DNA of 64,000 bases, taken from positions 125,191 to 189,190 of the forward strand of contig NZ_CCXK01000012.1 in assembly GCF_000821305.1 (NCBI RefSeq), read 5' to 3'. The position numbers were made by a program, and so were the translations under genes. This stretch comes from Clostridium culturomicium (GTDB lineage: Bacteria > Bacillota > Clostridia > Clostridiales > Clostridiaceae). Of the stretch, positions 36,568 through 45,051 are shown piece by piece. Positions within the stretch are counted from its first letter, which is position 1. Every line of letters begins with the position of its first letter. The notes below the pieces were generated by a model that was not told the origin of the DNA, did not search any database, and saw nothing but the letters and a program-made list of their open reading frames with translations.

Positions 36568-36635
36568 ATAGTCAGTGGACAAAATTTAGAAGTATAAATT
36601 AACATTAAGATAGAGAAACACAACACACTGACTAT
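36568..36635 (+). promoter_or_regulatory. inverted repeat in ABC-F leader
   Basis: ATAGTCAGTG near 36568-36577 is complementary to CACTGACTAT (36626-36635), 30 bases before the ABC-F start. Leaders of ABC-F genes often hold attenuators; no clear T-run terminator or leader peptide is visible, so a regulatory role is only suggested. Confidence 0.35.
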
Positions 36636-36664
36636 AGGGGAAACACAGATTAGGAGGAGATTGA

Positions 36665-38221
36665 ATGAGCATACTTACAGTTAAAAATATAAGCCACGGA
36701 TTTGGTGACAGAGCAATATTTGAAGATGTTTCTTTTAGATTATTAAAAGGTGAGCACGTTGGTCTTATAGGTGCTAACGGTGAAGGTAAATCTACCTTCA
36801 TGAATATTATCACAAGCAAGCTTATGCCAGATGAAGGACAGGTTATTTGGTCAAACAATGTAAGAGTTGGATATATGGATCAGCATGCGAACCTTGAAAA
36901 GGGATTATCAATAAGAGAGGTTCTAAGAACAGCTTTCCAATATCTATTTGATTTAGAAACTGAAATGAACACTTTATACGGCAGAATGGGCAAAATGGAC
37001 GAAACTGAAATGAATAAGGCCCTTGAAAGAACTGCTGTTATTCAAGATATGTTAGATCACAATGGATTCTATGTTATAGATGCAAAAGTTGAAGAAGTGG
37101 CAAAGGGGTTAGGACTTTTAGATGTTGGTCTAGAAAGAGATGTAACTGACCTAAGTGGAGGACAAAGAACAAAGGTATTACTTGCTAAGCTTTTACTTGA
37201 AACTCCAGACATATTACTTCTAGACGAGCCTACAAACTACTTAGATGAAGCTCATATCGAATGGTTAAAGAGATATCTTCAAGCTTATGAAAATGCTTTT
37301 ATCTTAATATCACACGATATTCCATTCTTAAACTCTGTAATAAATCTTATTTATCATGTTGAGGACAGACAGTTAAACAGATATGTAGGAGATTACGAAG
37401 AGTTTAGAAGAATATATGAAGCTAAGAAAGAGCAGCTTGAAAGAGCTTATGAAAGACAACAACAAGAGATTGCTAGACTTGAGGATTTTGTTGCAAGAAA
37501 TAAGGCTAACGTTGCAACTTCAAACATGGCAAAATCAAGACAAAAGAAATTAGATAAAATGGATAGAATTGAGCTTTCCAAGGAGAAACCAAAGCCAACC
37601 TTCAATTTTAAAACAGCAAGGGCTTCAGGAAAGGTAATCTTCGAAACTAAGGATTTAGTAATCGGATATGACTCTCCATTAACTAAGCCTCTTAACATCT
37701 CTATGGAAAGAGGTCAAAAGGTTGCTTTAGTTGGAGCAAATGGTCTTGGAAAGACAACACTTCTTAAGAGCTTAATAGGAGAACTTAAGCCATTAAGTGG
37801 AGAAGTAAATTTAGGGGATTATCAAGAAATCGGATACTTTGAACAAGAAGGTATGGCAGGAAATAGAAATACTTGTATTGAAGAGTACTGGAAAGAGTTC
37901 CCTAGCTGCACTCAATATGAGGTGCGTGCTGCCCTAGCTAAATGTGGTTTAACAACAAAGCATATTGAGAGCATGGTAATGGTACTTTCAGGAGGAGAAG
38001 CTGCAAAGGTAAGACTTGCTAAGCTTATAAATAGAGAGACAAACATATTAATCCTTGACGAGCCTACAAACCACTTAGACGTTGAAGCTAAGGAAGAGCT
38101 TAAGAGAGCTTTAAAGGAATATAAAGGAACAATACTTTTAGTTTGTCACGAACCAGAATTCTATAAAGATGTAGTAACAGAAATATGGAACTGCGAAGAC
38201 TGGACAACTAAAGTTGTCTAG
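36665..38221 (+). CDS. ABC-F family ATPase (YbiT/YkpA type)
   Basis: 518-residue soluble protein with two ABC domains and no membrane part, as in ABC-F translation factors that act in the ribosomal E site. Walker A GANGEGKST (36-44) and GANGLGKTT (about 357-365); signatures LSGGQRTK and LSGGEAAK; Walker B LLDEPTNYLD and LILDEPTNHLD. The interdomain linker is long, charged and coiled-coil-like. It is probably a housekeeping paralogue rather than a dedicated antibiotic-resistance protein. Ribosome site TAGGAGGAG. A partial copy of its 3' end lies 2 kb downstream. Confidence 0.93.
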   Translation: MSILTVKNISHGFGDRAIFEDVSFRLLKGEHVGLIGANGEGKSTFMNIITSKLMPDEGQVIWSNNVRVGYMDQHANLEKGLSIREVLRTAFQYLFDLETEMNTLYGRMGKMDETEMNKALERTAVIQDMLDHNGFYVIDAKVEEVAKGLGLLDVGLERDVTDLSGGQRTKVLLAKLLLETPDILLLDEPTNYLDEAHIEWLKRYLQAYENAFILISHDIPFLNSVINLIYHVEDRQLNRYVGDYEEFRRIYEAKKEQLERAYERQQQEIARLEDFVARNKANVATSNMAKSRQKKLDKMDRIELSKEKPKPTFNFKTARASGKVIFETKDLVIGYDSPLTKPLNISMERGQKVALVGANGLGKTTLLKSLIGELKPLSGEVNLGDYQEIGYFEQEGMAGNRNTCIEEYWKEFPSCTQYEVRAALAKCGLTTKHIESMVMVLSGGEAAKVRLAKLINRETNILILDEPTNHLDVEAKEELKRALKEYKGTILLVCHEPEFYKDVVTEIWNCEDWTTKVV

Positions 38222-38232
38222 TAGTTCCAGAG

Positions 38233-38266
38233 AAAGAGTTAGTGTAATAGCTAACTCTTTTTCTTA
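38233..38266 (+). terminator. terminator of ABC-F gene
   Basis: Arms AAAGAGTTAG and CTAACTCTTT with an eight-base loop, followed by TTTTC. Confidence 0.88.
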
Positions 38267-38353
38267 TAGCAATTATTTTTAGTGTAGTAGCATTTATTTT
38301 GTAATTTGTAGTCGTATTTAAAATTATATTTTAAAATTGAGTATTAGTTTTAA

Positions 38354-38524
38354 TATGAGAGTGAATTAAAGAAGCAATATTTAGTATTAGATGATTTTAT
38401 TGAATTTACAAGTTGAATGAGCATAATATTTTATGAAAATGGTGAAATGTTTCAAAGTAAAGGTGATAATACAGAATTAGATTGGGAAATTAAATATTTT
38501 GAAATAATGGGATTATCAAATTGA
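38354..38524 (+). pseudogene. possible gene remnant
   Basis: Within the 386-base gap after the ABC-F gene, one frame reads as protein-like sequence (YESELKKQYLVLDDFIEFTS, stop, MSIIFYENGEMFQ and on to EIKYFEIMGLSN) for 57 codons with a single in-frame TGA. No ribosome site precedes it. I take it as the 3' remnant of a lost gene, not a functional one. No family recognised; the rest of the gap shows only the terminator. Confidence 0.35.
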
Positions 38525-38607
38525 ACTAAATATAACAAAATGCTATCATTATGCTATAGAGATTAATTAACAATAATTGTATTATATGTAAAAGGTGGTG
38601 TAGATTT

Positions 38608-40098
38608 ATGCAAAAGAAAAGCAAGTATTTTGTAGGAATAATAGTTATATTGATAATATCATTAATATTTATTGTTTATAAGAAAAAAACTGTAGGTTTT
38701 GTAGAGGGTGATAATAAAATTAAAATTACTAATTATAACCTAAAAGAACAAGGATTTAATGGGTTAGAAGAACTTTTTAGAGAAAATGTTGAGTTACCTA
38801 ATATTTTAACAGTTGACACTTTTAGTGGCAATTTATCTACAGATGGGAGTATTGAAGATTTTGATCTTTTACTTCAGGGTTTTAATGATGAAAAACAATA
38901 CATTCAATCATATAGATTTTCATATAATGCAAAGAAAAAGATATTAAATTATGCAGGTCCGAAATCAAATATAAAAAATACTATACCAATTATTTATAAT
39001 GAAAATAGTGAATTTTCATATTTAGGGCAAGAGATAAAAAAAATTCCTTTACAAGAACAAATACAACAGTTAGATTTTCCTAGGTATGTTATTGAATATT
39101 ATTCTAACACAAAATTATCTAAAGGAGAACCTGTTATGAAACAGAATGGTTTAGGTAATTTTTCAGTTCTTACCTTTGATGAATATAGGTCAGGAATTGG
39201 CGGAAATAGTGATGGACATACAGCTATAATTTTTACATTACATGATGGTGGGGGTGCAAATGTTACTGAAAATAAAATTTGCTATATTGTAACTCCCAAA
39301 AATATAGAAGAGATTTCAGGAAATAAGAATTCTTTTATGAAGAAAGACTATATTATTAATGGCTACAAAATGAAAGTAACTCGTGATTATGGAGAAACTT
39401 GGATTGATATTCCAATATCAGAAGAAGATCTAGAAAGTACATTATATTTTTATAAAATGGGTATAGAAATACCATCAGAAAGCTACTATATTTCTGATAA
39501 TGTAGGTGGAACGATTGCTCTTATTTATGGGGAAGATCCTAAAATATTACTATCAAAGGATGATGGACTAAACTGGGAGACGATAGAATTGGAATTAGAG
39601 GAGTTTAAATCAATAACAAGAAGAGTTATAGGATTTACAAGTGAAATGGAAGGATATATGGCATTAGGAACTGATTGGTCTATGGGATCAGGGGAGTCTA
39701 AAGTTCTGTATCTAACAAATGATGGAGGAAGCACATGGGATTCTAATAATTTACCATTGAGTGGGAGTAGTAATACATTAACAGGAATACAGTTTTCAGA
39801 TATTAATAATGCGATACTTTCATTAGAAGATAGGTCAGATGTAAATAAGCCGGTATTATTTGCTACAAAAAATAGAGGCGAAAGCTGGGATGAAATACAA
39901 CTTCCATGGAATGAGATGCCATCAGAAGTACAGTATTTAACACAAGTTGATTCTCTAGTCTATGAAGATGGAACATATAAATTAACTCTTGGGCAGGGGA
40001 TTGGGCAAAATAATAAAGTTGTATTTTACAGTGATAATATACTTTCAGGATGGAAGTTTAAGGAGTATTACAAAGATGTTATCCACTATATAGGATAG
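38608..40098 (+). CDS. membrane-anchored BNR/Asp-box beta-propeller-like protein
   Basis: 496 aa. An N-terminal hydrophobic anchor (about 8-24) places the rest outside the cell. The C-terminal half has at least four Asp-box units: RDYGETWIDIP, KDDGLNWETIE, NDGGSTWDSN and KNRGESWDEIQ, as in sialidase and YCF48-like propellers. No sialidase catalytic residues are evident, so a glycan-binding or structural role is more likely. Ribosome site AAGGTGGTG. It sits between the ABC-F gene and a displaced copy of the ABC-F tail, so it may have arrived by insertion. Confidence 0.7.
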   Translation: MQKKSKYFVGIIVILIISLIFIVYKKKTVGFVEGDNKIKITNYNLKEQGFNGLEELFRENVELPNILTVDTFSGNLSTDGSIEDFDLLLQGFNDEKQYIQSYRFSYNAKKKILNYAGPKSNIKNTIPIIYNENSEFSYLGQEIKKIPLQEQIQQLDFPRYVIEYYSNTKLSKGEPVMKQNGLGNFSVLTFDEYRSGIGGNSDGHTAIIFTLHDGGGANVTENKICYIVTPKNIEEISGNKNSFMKKDYIINGYKMKVTRDYGETWIDIPISEEDLESTLYFYKMGIEIPSESYYISDNVGGTIALIYGEDPKILLSKDDGLNWETIELELEEFKSITRRVIGFTSEMEGYMALGTDWSMGSGESKVLYLTNDGGSTWDSNNLPLSGSSNTLTGIQFSDINNAILSLEDRSDVNKPVLFATKNRGESWDEIQLPWNEMPSEVQYLTQVDSLVYEDGTYKLTLGQGIGQNNKVVFYSDNILSGWKFKEYYKDVIHYIG

Positions 40099-40147
40099 AA
40101 ATTATTTAAATGGTATTTTAAGGATAAGGATTTGTATGATAAAACAT

Positions 40148-40216
40148 TAGTGTGACTCTGAAGTATAAAGCTTTAATGGAACCGTTAGTTGATGGTTTTG
40201 AAAAAGGAAGTTGGTA
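40148..40216 (+). pseudogene. possible gene remnant (C-terminal fragment)
   Basis: An open frame without start reads TLKYKALMEPLVDGFEKGSW and a stop. It looks like the end of a lost protein. No function can be assigned. Short, so chance is possible. Confidence 0.25.
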
Positions 40217-40233
40217 ATAATATAATAAGAGTA

Positions 40234-40265
40234 ACACATAATTTATCAATGAATAAATTATGTGT
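40234..40265. terminator. hairpin, possible terminator without T run
   Basis: Perfect 12-base arms ACACATAATTTA and TAAATTATGTGT with an eight-base loop. No T run follows, so it may instead be an operator or a recombination scar at the edge of the displaced ABC-F tail. Confidence 0.4.
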
Positions 40266-40304
40266 GAAAATAGTTGTGAGGAATGGACAACTAAGGTTGT
40301 ATAG
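40266..40304 (+). pseudogene. displaced 3' end of an ABC-F gene
   Basis: Thirty bases (40275-40304) encode CEEWTTKVV and a stop, matching CEDWTTKVV at the end of the intact ABC-F gene (38192-38221). The two stretches differ at five sites, all third codon positions, so this tail evolved as coding sequence in a different gene copy. It suggests that the segment 38222-40304 was inserted at the 3' end of the gene together with, or by recombination between, two alleles. Confidence 0.55.
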
Positions 40305-40316
40305 TAAATAATTTCA

Positions 40317-40350
40317 GGGAGGTAGCCTAATTTAGGATATCTCCTTTTGA
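40317..40350. terminator. terminator
   Basis: GGAGGTAGCCTAA pairs with TTAGGATATCTCC (one internal mismatch), followed by TTTTGATTTTT. It lies just before the end of the minus-strand gene at 40357. Confidence 0.65.
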
Positions 40351-40356
40351 TTTTTA

Positions 40357-40770
40357 TTACTCCAATAACTTAATAAATTCAACAAGCCTTAAATAGTTTA
40401 GAATAATGCTGCCTAAGTAGGCATTTCTTATTACTTCAAATGCTGATAAGTTATTTTCTTCACCTTCATGTAAATTTGCCAGTGTTTTTTCATTGAGTCT
40501 TTTGGTGGCAGCTATATATAATAAAAGATATCCAACAACTGTGAATTTTTGTCCAAATACTAGGATATCAAATGATGTTATTCCTGTAGTATTAGTATCT
40601 AAAGCCTCTAATATATCAATATCAGCAGCTTCAATAAATGTAACATATCCAAATGAGAGCAAAACAGCTCCCAATTTTTCAATGTTGGCAGCATCTATAG
40701 CTGTATTTTTAATAATTTCATCAATTTTACTATTAAAATTATTATATGAATTAGAGTTTTCAGTTTTCAT
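40357..40770 (-). CDS. hypothetical membrane protein
   Basis: 137 aa with an acidic/asparagine-rich N-terminus, two moderately hydrophobic segments (about 35-55 and 70-88) and a charged C-terminus. No family recognised. ATG at 40770 is preferred because GGGGA sits nine bases upstream; the frame extends to a TTG at 40788 without support. Lies in an accessory patch with gene remnants on both sides. Confidence 0.55.
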   Translation of the reverse strand: MKTENSNSYNNFNSKIDEIIKNTAIDAANIEKLGAVLLSFGYVTFIEAADIDILEALDTNTTGITSFDILVFGQKFTVVGYLLLYIAATKRLNEKTLANLHEGEENNLSAFEVIRNAYLGSIILNYLRLVEFIKLLE

Positions 40771-40807
40771 TTTAGAATTTCCCCACAAAATTAGTATAGG
40801 TTATTAT

Positions 40808-40933
40808 ATGAAGATTAAAGATAAAATGTATATATTATTGGCATTAAATTTAGGAGGTAATTAGCGATGGTGAATATCATATTGACTTAGGATGCATTAT
40901 GGGAAATGTAATGTTAGATAGAGAGCTAAAGTA
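40808..40933 (+). pseudogene. possible frameshifted small ORF
   Basis: MKIKDKMYILLALNLGGN ends at 40864, and the +1 frame continues as EVISDGEYHIDLGCIMGNVM to a stop near 40933. A one-base slip in the GGAGG run would join them. No ribosome site precedes the ATG. The remaining 399-base gap (40771-41169) shows only the terminator noted below and a G-rich ribosome site for the next gene. Confidence 0.25.
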
Positions 40934-40957
40934 GTGTAAAAAAACTTATAATAAGAT

Positions 40958-40990
40958 GAAGGCTACTGATTTAAGAGGCCTTCTTTTTTA
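40958..40990 (+). terminator. terminator
   Basis: GAAGGCT pairs with AGGCCTTC across a short loop, followed by T6. Confidence 0.6.
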
Positions 40991-41169
40991 TTATTACTTG
41001 CTTAGAATTACTTGTATTAAGGGAAATACAGTAGGGTTAAGCTATGAGATAAAGTTGAGTCTTAGAAGGTAATATAGTAAAATAGTAAGTAATTAAATTA
41101 AGGCTAATTAGAAAATTTAAGGCTACATTGCCTTGTTTCAAAGGATTAGCAGAGTAAGGGGGATGAGTT

Positions 41170-41811
41170 TTGAGTAAAAGGATATGTAAACAATGTGGTA
41201 AGGAGTTTATTCTATCGGATTCTGAAATAGGTTTTTATAAAAGTAAGAATTTAGAGCTACCTAAAAGATGCAGTAAGTGTAGACAGGAAAACAAAAACAA
41301 TGGAAATAATAATAGCAGCATTAAAGTAAATAATAATGCTGATAGTTATAAAAATAAAACTGAGGTTAGTAAAGTTAATATAAACACATCTAATACAAGT
41401 AATAACAATGGTAATAAAAAACCAATGAGAAATGTATTATTAGCATTAGCGGTACTTGCTGTTTTATTTGTTGGTAAGATTTTTGGAGTGTCATTTGAAG
41501 ACATAAACCCATGGTTTAGTTCAGAAAGTAATCAAAGCGGTAATTATCTTGAGTTTAGAAATGATCAGTATTGGGAAGATCACTTTACAAAGCATAAGAG
41601 TGAGTTCGATTATGACACCAAGGAAGAATATTTAGACGGAGCAAATGCTGTAATAAATTCACCGTCATCTTTGTACAAGCTGGAGAAGGAAGAGGGAGAT
41701 GAAGTTTATTACGATGCAGATAAAAATGAAATTGTATTTGTGTCTACAGATGGATATATAAGAACATATTTTAAACCAAGTGATGGTATAAATTACTTTA
41801 ATAGACAGTAG
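41170..41811 (+). CDS. zinc-ribbon membrane protein with toxin-like C-terminal domain
   Basis: 213 aa. The N-terminus has two CxxC pairs (ICKQCGKEF and RCSKCRQE), like the probable zinc-ribbon domain zf-trcl. An Asn/Ser/Lys-rich linker (about 38-82) leads to one membrane helix (about 86-104). The last 75 residues (HFTKHKSEF, EEYLDGANAVINS, a turn of YDADKNEIVFVS, and RTYFKPSDG) resemble the small nuclease domains (BECR fold) that end many polymorphic toxins. That similarity is from memory and needs testing. TTG start with AAGGGGGATG upstream. No immunity-like gene obvious. Confidence 0.6.
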   Translation: MSKRICKQCGKEFILSDSEIGFYKSKNLELPKRCSKCRQENKNNGNNNSSIKVNNNADSYKNKTEVSKVNINTSNTSNNNGNKKPMRNVLLALAVLAVLFVGKIFGVSFEDINPWFSSESNQSGNYLEFRNDQYWEDHFTKHKSEFDYDTKEEYLDGANAVINSPSSLYKLEKEEGDEVYYDADKNEIVFVSTDGYIRTYFKPSDGINYFNRQ

Positions 41812-41874
41812 TTTTAGATTATAGTTTTGTAATTTTAGCTTGGCTGAATTAATTACATTTTAATAGCTTGGCAG

Positions 41875-41920
41875 GGAGAGCGGATAGGTGAAATAAAACC
41901 TAATGCTCTCCTTTAAATTT
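41875..41920 (+). terminator. terminator
   Basis: GGAGAGC pairs with GCTCTCC, with an inner AGGT/ACCT pairing, then a weak T-rich tail. It follows the zinc-ribbon gene. Confidence 0.6.
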
Positions 41921-42057
41921 ATAAGCACTGATAGAAATTATTTTATGGACTTTTTATATGAATTTTAGCTTGAAAACCTAAAATAATAAACAAAAAACAC
42001 TCATATAAATACTAAAATTACAAAAACTAATTAAAGTATATAAAGGAGGAATTAAAG

Positions 42058-42204
42058 ATGGAAAAACAAGCTATTGAGCAAAGGTTACAAGATTTAGCAG
42101 AGCTAAAAGAGGCATATTACGAGCATGGAAAAGACACTTCAAAGATTGTATCTGAAATTCAACAGCTAAGAAGTGAGTTAGCTGCTGTCCCACAAATGGA
42201 ATAA
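42058..42204 (+). CDS. 48-residue coiled-coil-like small protein
   Basis: MEKQAIEQRLQDLAELKEAY at the start and a heptad-like pattern throughout predict one long helix ending in AAVPQME. I accept it because AAAGGAGG is ideally placed before the ATG and the frame is typical coding sequence. The last 27 bases overlap the convergent gene. Function unknown; its position next to a phage-type initiator suggests a linked accessory role. Confidence 0.6.
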   Translation: MEKQAIEQRLQDLAELKEAYYEHGKDTSKIVSEIQQLRSELAAVPQME

Positions 42205-42906
42205 TTGCATATGAAAGGGCAGATACTTGTTTAGGGTATCTGTCTTATGTTTCTCATGTAAGGGGCTTTGTGAAGCCTTCTTAAGACCAGATTTATACAC
42301 AGTCTTCTTTGAAGAAGACGTAATATTATTTTTAGTAGATGGATCTTTAGTAGATGGATTATTTGTTAGCAGTTTGAACTGATACCCTTGCACATTAAGA
42401 GTGCTACGGTATACATTTAAATGCACTACATCTGCAATTGAACTGCTAGGGGGTTGGTTAGAATCCATAACCTCTAGGCTGGAATCAACCGTTGGCAGAG
42501 CTTCCTCTTTTTCTTCTGAGGCGTCTACGGGTATAGAATTTACTGAAGCTAGCGCCTTAGTTTCAGACGAAGTTTCTTCATTTTCAATAAGTAGTTTGTA
42601 TTTATCACCGAGGCCGAAAAAAGAGTAGGTGCCTCCTGATTTTTTTACGTAATGAGTTAATACACCTGCATTTCTAAGTTTGAAAAATCTAGCTTGGACA
42701 GTGCATTTTTTTATATTCAAAATAGGTAGTTCTGCTAAAACGGCATCGTAGCTAACCCAGAAATATGTATTACCGTCAACCTTCTCTGTTAGCATTTTAT
42801 TAGTAGCTTTAAAATCTATAAAATATCTAAGAAGTATGGCATCAATAGTATCAAGGCCTAAGCTAACGAGACCTTTTTGTGAAAATCCAAGTATATTAAA
42901 CTTCAT
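42178..42906 (-). CDS. phage/plasmid replication-initiator-like winged-helix protein
   Basis: 242 aa. The N-terminal 110 residues (FSQKGLVSLGLDTIDAILLRYFIDF, then FWVSYDAVLAELPIL and CTVQARFFKLRNAGVL) resemble the winged-helix region of clostridial phage replication proteins and RepA-like initiators. The C-terminal half is low-complexity, rich in Ser, Lys and Thr, with two near-identical NNPSTKDPSTKN-type repeats. There are no other phage genes, so it is an orphan. ATG at 42906 has GAGGAG seven bases upstream; the longer frame to 42984 lacks support. Overlaps the convergent 48-residue gene. Confidence 0.65.
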   Translation of the reverse strand: MKFNILGFSQKGLVSLGLDTIDAILLRYFIDFKATNKMLTEKVDGNTYFWVSYDAVLAELPILNIKKCTVQARFFKLRNAGVLTHYVKKSGGTYSFFGLGDKYKLLIENEETSSETKALASVNSIPVDASEEKEEALPTVDSSLEVMDSNQPPSSSIADVVHLNVYRSTLNVQGYQFKLLTNNPSTKDPSTKNNITSSSKKTVYKSGLKKASQSPLHEKHKTDTLNKYLPFHMQLFHLWDSS

Positions 42907-43242
42907 AATAGACTCCTCTCGAAATATAAAAATTAATAATAAGTGGTGTTGATAGTACAAGCACCTATAATATAAAGTATTCATTTTTTTGAAGAAATAC
43001 CCCTGAAGTTTATTAAAGTAATATAGTCGTATGAGTATATGTTATTTGCCTTATAAATACAAAATAGGGTGCAATATAATAAGGCTTTATTTGGTAAAAA
43101 TCAATATATTTGAAATATTTTAATTGTTAAAAATATTTAACATTGAACAAGGTTAAGAAATATTTACAAAACATTTACGAAGGGATAATATAGGTTTGTA
43201 TGAAAAATATTACCAAGTTTATAAAAGAAGGTAGAGGGGTTT
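42907..43242. other. gene-free AT-rich gap
   Basis: 336 bases upstream of the Na/Pi transporter gene and of the divergent initiator-like gene. I see no ORF with a ribosome site, no RNA motif and no clear terminator; promoters for both flanking genes must lie here. Confidence 0.6.
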
Positions 43243-44895
43243 ATGAGCAGTTTTGAAATTTTTGTTGGGATTTTTGGAGGCCTAGGCTTATTCTTATATG
43301 GAATGAAGTTAATGAGCGATGGTTTAGAAAGTGCCGCAGGAGAAAAGCTTAAAGGAATATTAGAAAAGGTTACATCAAATCGATTCATAGGAGTTCTAGT
43401 TGGAGCTGTTGTAACAGCTATAATCCAAAGTTCAAGTGCAACGACAGTTATGGTGGTTAGTTTTGTTAATGCTGGCTTGATGTCATTATCTCAAGCAATT
43501 GGTGTTATAATGGGAGCTAACATTGGGACAACCATAACCGCTCAAATGGTTTCTTTTAAATTAGATACAATTGCACCAATATTCATAGGTGCAGGAGCAA
43601 TTTTAATTCTTGTGGCAAAGAAAAAGAAAGTTAAAGATGTCGCATACATTGCATTAGGCTTTGGCATATTATTTTTAGGTATGGGGACGATGTCTGGAGC
43701 ATTAAAACCAATTGCAGAAACACCAGCTTTCGGTGAATTTATTATTGTTGTTGGAAACAATGCAATTTTAGGCTTACTTACTGGGTTAATTATGACTGCA
43801 ATTGTTCAAAGTTCATCAGCGACAACAGGAATATTAGTAGCTTTAGCAACAACAGGTGCTATTGATATGAGGTTAGCATTCCCTGTTATACTAGGTTGTA
43901 ACATTGGAACTTGTGTTACTGCTTTATTAGCATCAGTTGGTGCAAATAGAACAGCGAAAAAGGCTGCGCTTATGCATTTGTTTTTCAATATTTTTGGAGC
44001 CATCATTTTCTTACCTTTTGTAATGCAGGTTACAGAATTAGTAGAAGTTATCAGCCCAGGAAATGTAGCTAGACAAGTTGCTAATGCCCATACAATTTTT
44101 AATGTTATAGTAACTGTAGTTATGTTCCCGTTAGCAGGATACATAGTGAAGCTAGTTAACGTTATTATTCCAGGAGACAGCAAAGTTGAGAGTAAGGGTG
44201 CAATGTACCTGGATAAACAGCTTTTAGCTACACCTATGATTGCAAGCAGCCAAGTTGTAAAGGAAACTATAAGAATGGCTGAACTAGCTAAATCAAATTT
44301 TGAACTTTCTATGAGAGCATTTTTAGAAAGCAATCAAGAGTGCATAGATAAGGTGTATGAGAATGAGAGTATTATAAATACTATAGAAAAAGATATTACG
44401 GATTATTTAATTGAGCTTTCACAGCATGAGTTAACAGAAGAAAATGCTAAACTTGTAAGTGAAACCTATCACACAATAAATGATATTGAAAGAATTGGAG
44501 ACCATGCTGAAAATATCGTGGAGCTGGCTAGTGTTAGGATTTATAATAAATTAGAGGTATCAGAGGATGCTTTAAATGAAATTAATGAAATTTATAGCTC
44601 TACATTAGAGTCTATAGACTTATCAATAAAAAGTTACTCTAATAAGAAATTAGTTTCTTTAAAGCAGATAGAGATGGTTGAGAGAAAAATTGATGACCTA
44701 GAAAATGAGTTTAGAAATAATAATATAAAAAGACTAAGTGCAAAGCAATGTACGGCAAGTTCGGGAGTAATATTCTTTGATTTATTATCTAATCTAGAAA
44801 GAGTTGGTGACCATGCAAATAATATTGCCAGGGCAAGAATTCAAGATAAGAATAATATAATGTTAAAATTAAATGAAGCTTCACTAGAGGTTTAA
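43243..44895 (+). CDS. Na+/phosphate cotransporter family protein with PhoU-like domain
   Basis: 550 aa. The N-terminal 310 residues hold the duplicated NptA/PNaS transport repeats: VVTAIIQSSSATTVMV and LIMTAIVQSSSATTGIL carry the QSSSATT motif of both halves. The C-terminal 200 residues are alpha-helical and PhoU-like (NDIERIGDHAEN and LERVGDHANN). It most likely moves phosphate with sodium, with the PhoU part coupling to phosphate control. Ribosome site GGTAGAGGGG. No pho genes adjoin. Confidence 0.93.
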   Translation: MSSFEIFVGIFGGLGLFLYGMKLMSDGLESAAGEKLKGILEKVTSNRFIGVLVGAVVTAIIQSSSATTVMVVSFVNAGLMSLSQAIGVIMGANIGTTITAQMVSFKLDTIAPIFIGAGAILILVAKKKKVKDVAYIALGFGILFLGMGTMSGALKPIAETPAFGEFIIVVGNNAILGLLTGLIMTAIVQSSSATTGILVALATTGAIDMRLAFPVILGCNIGTCVTALLASVGANRTAKKAALMHLFFNIFGAIIFLPFVMQVTELVEVISPGNVARQVANAHTIFNVIVTVVMFPLAGYIVKLVNVIIPGDSKVESKGAMYLDKQLLATPMIASSQVVKETIRMAELAKSNFELSMRAFLESNQECIDKVYENESIINTIEKDITDYLIELSQHELTEENAKLVSETYHTINDIERIGDHAENIVELASVRIYNKLEVSEDALNEINEIYSSTLESIDLSIKSYSNKKLVSLKQIEMVERKIDDLENEFRNNNIKRLSAKQCTASSGVIFFDLLSNLERVGDHANNIARARIQDKNNIMLKLNEASLEV

Positions 44896-44916
44896 AAGAA
44901 GATAAATTGATAGTTC

Positions 44917-44950
44917 AAGAGCTGATGCAGAAAACATCAGCTCTTTTATT
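44917..44950 (+). terminator. terminator
   Basis: Perfect arms AAGAGCTGATG and CATCAGCTCTT, seven-base loop, TTT tail. Confidence 0.9.
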
Positions 44951-45051
44951 ATTTAAGTTTATGCTTTGTATTTGAAGTTAACTTAGTAAAGTTATATAAT
45001 GAATTTCATAGAAAATGAACTTTTGCAGTAGATATAATTTTGAGGTGGAAA

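Noticed and set aside
40493..40864. 123-codon plus-strand frame antisense to the hypothetical membrane gene
   Set aside because: No ribosome site, shadows the minus-strand gene; only its extreme 3' end was kept as a possible small remnant.
43806..44333. 175-codon minus-strand frame inside the Na/Pi transporter gene
   Set aside because: Antisense shadow of a strongly supported gene, with no ribosome site and unlikely composition.
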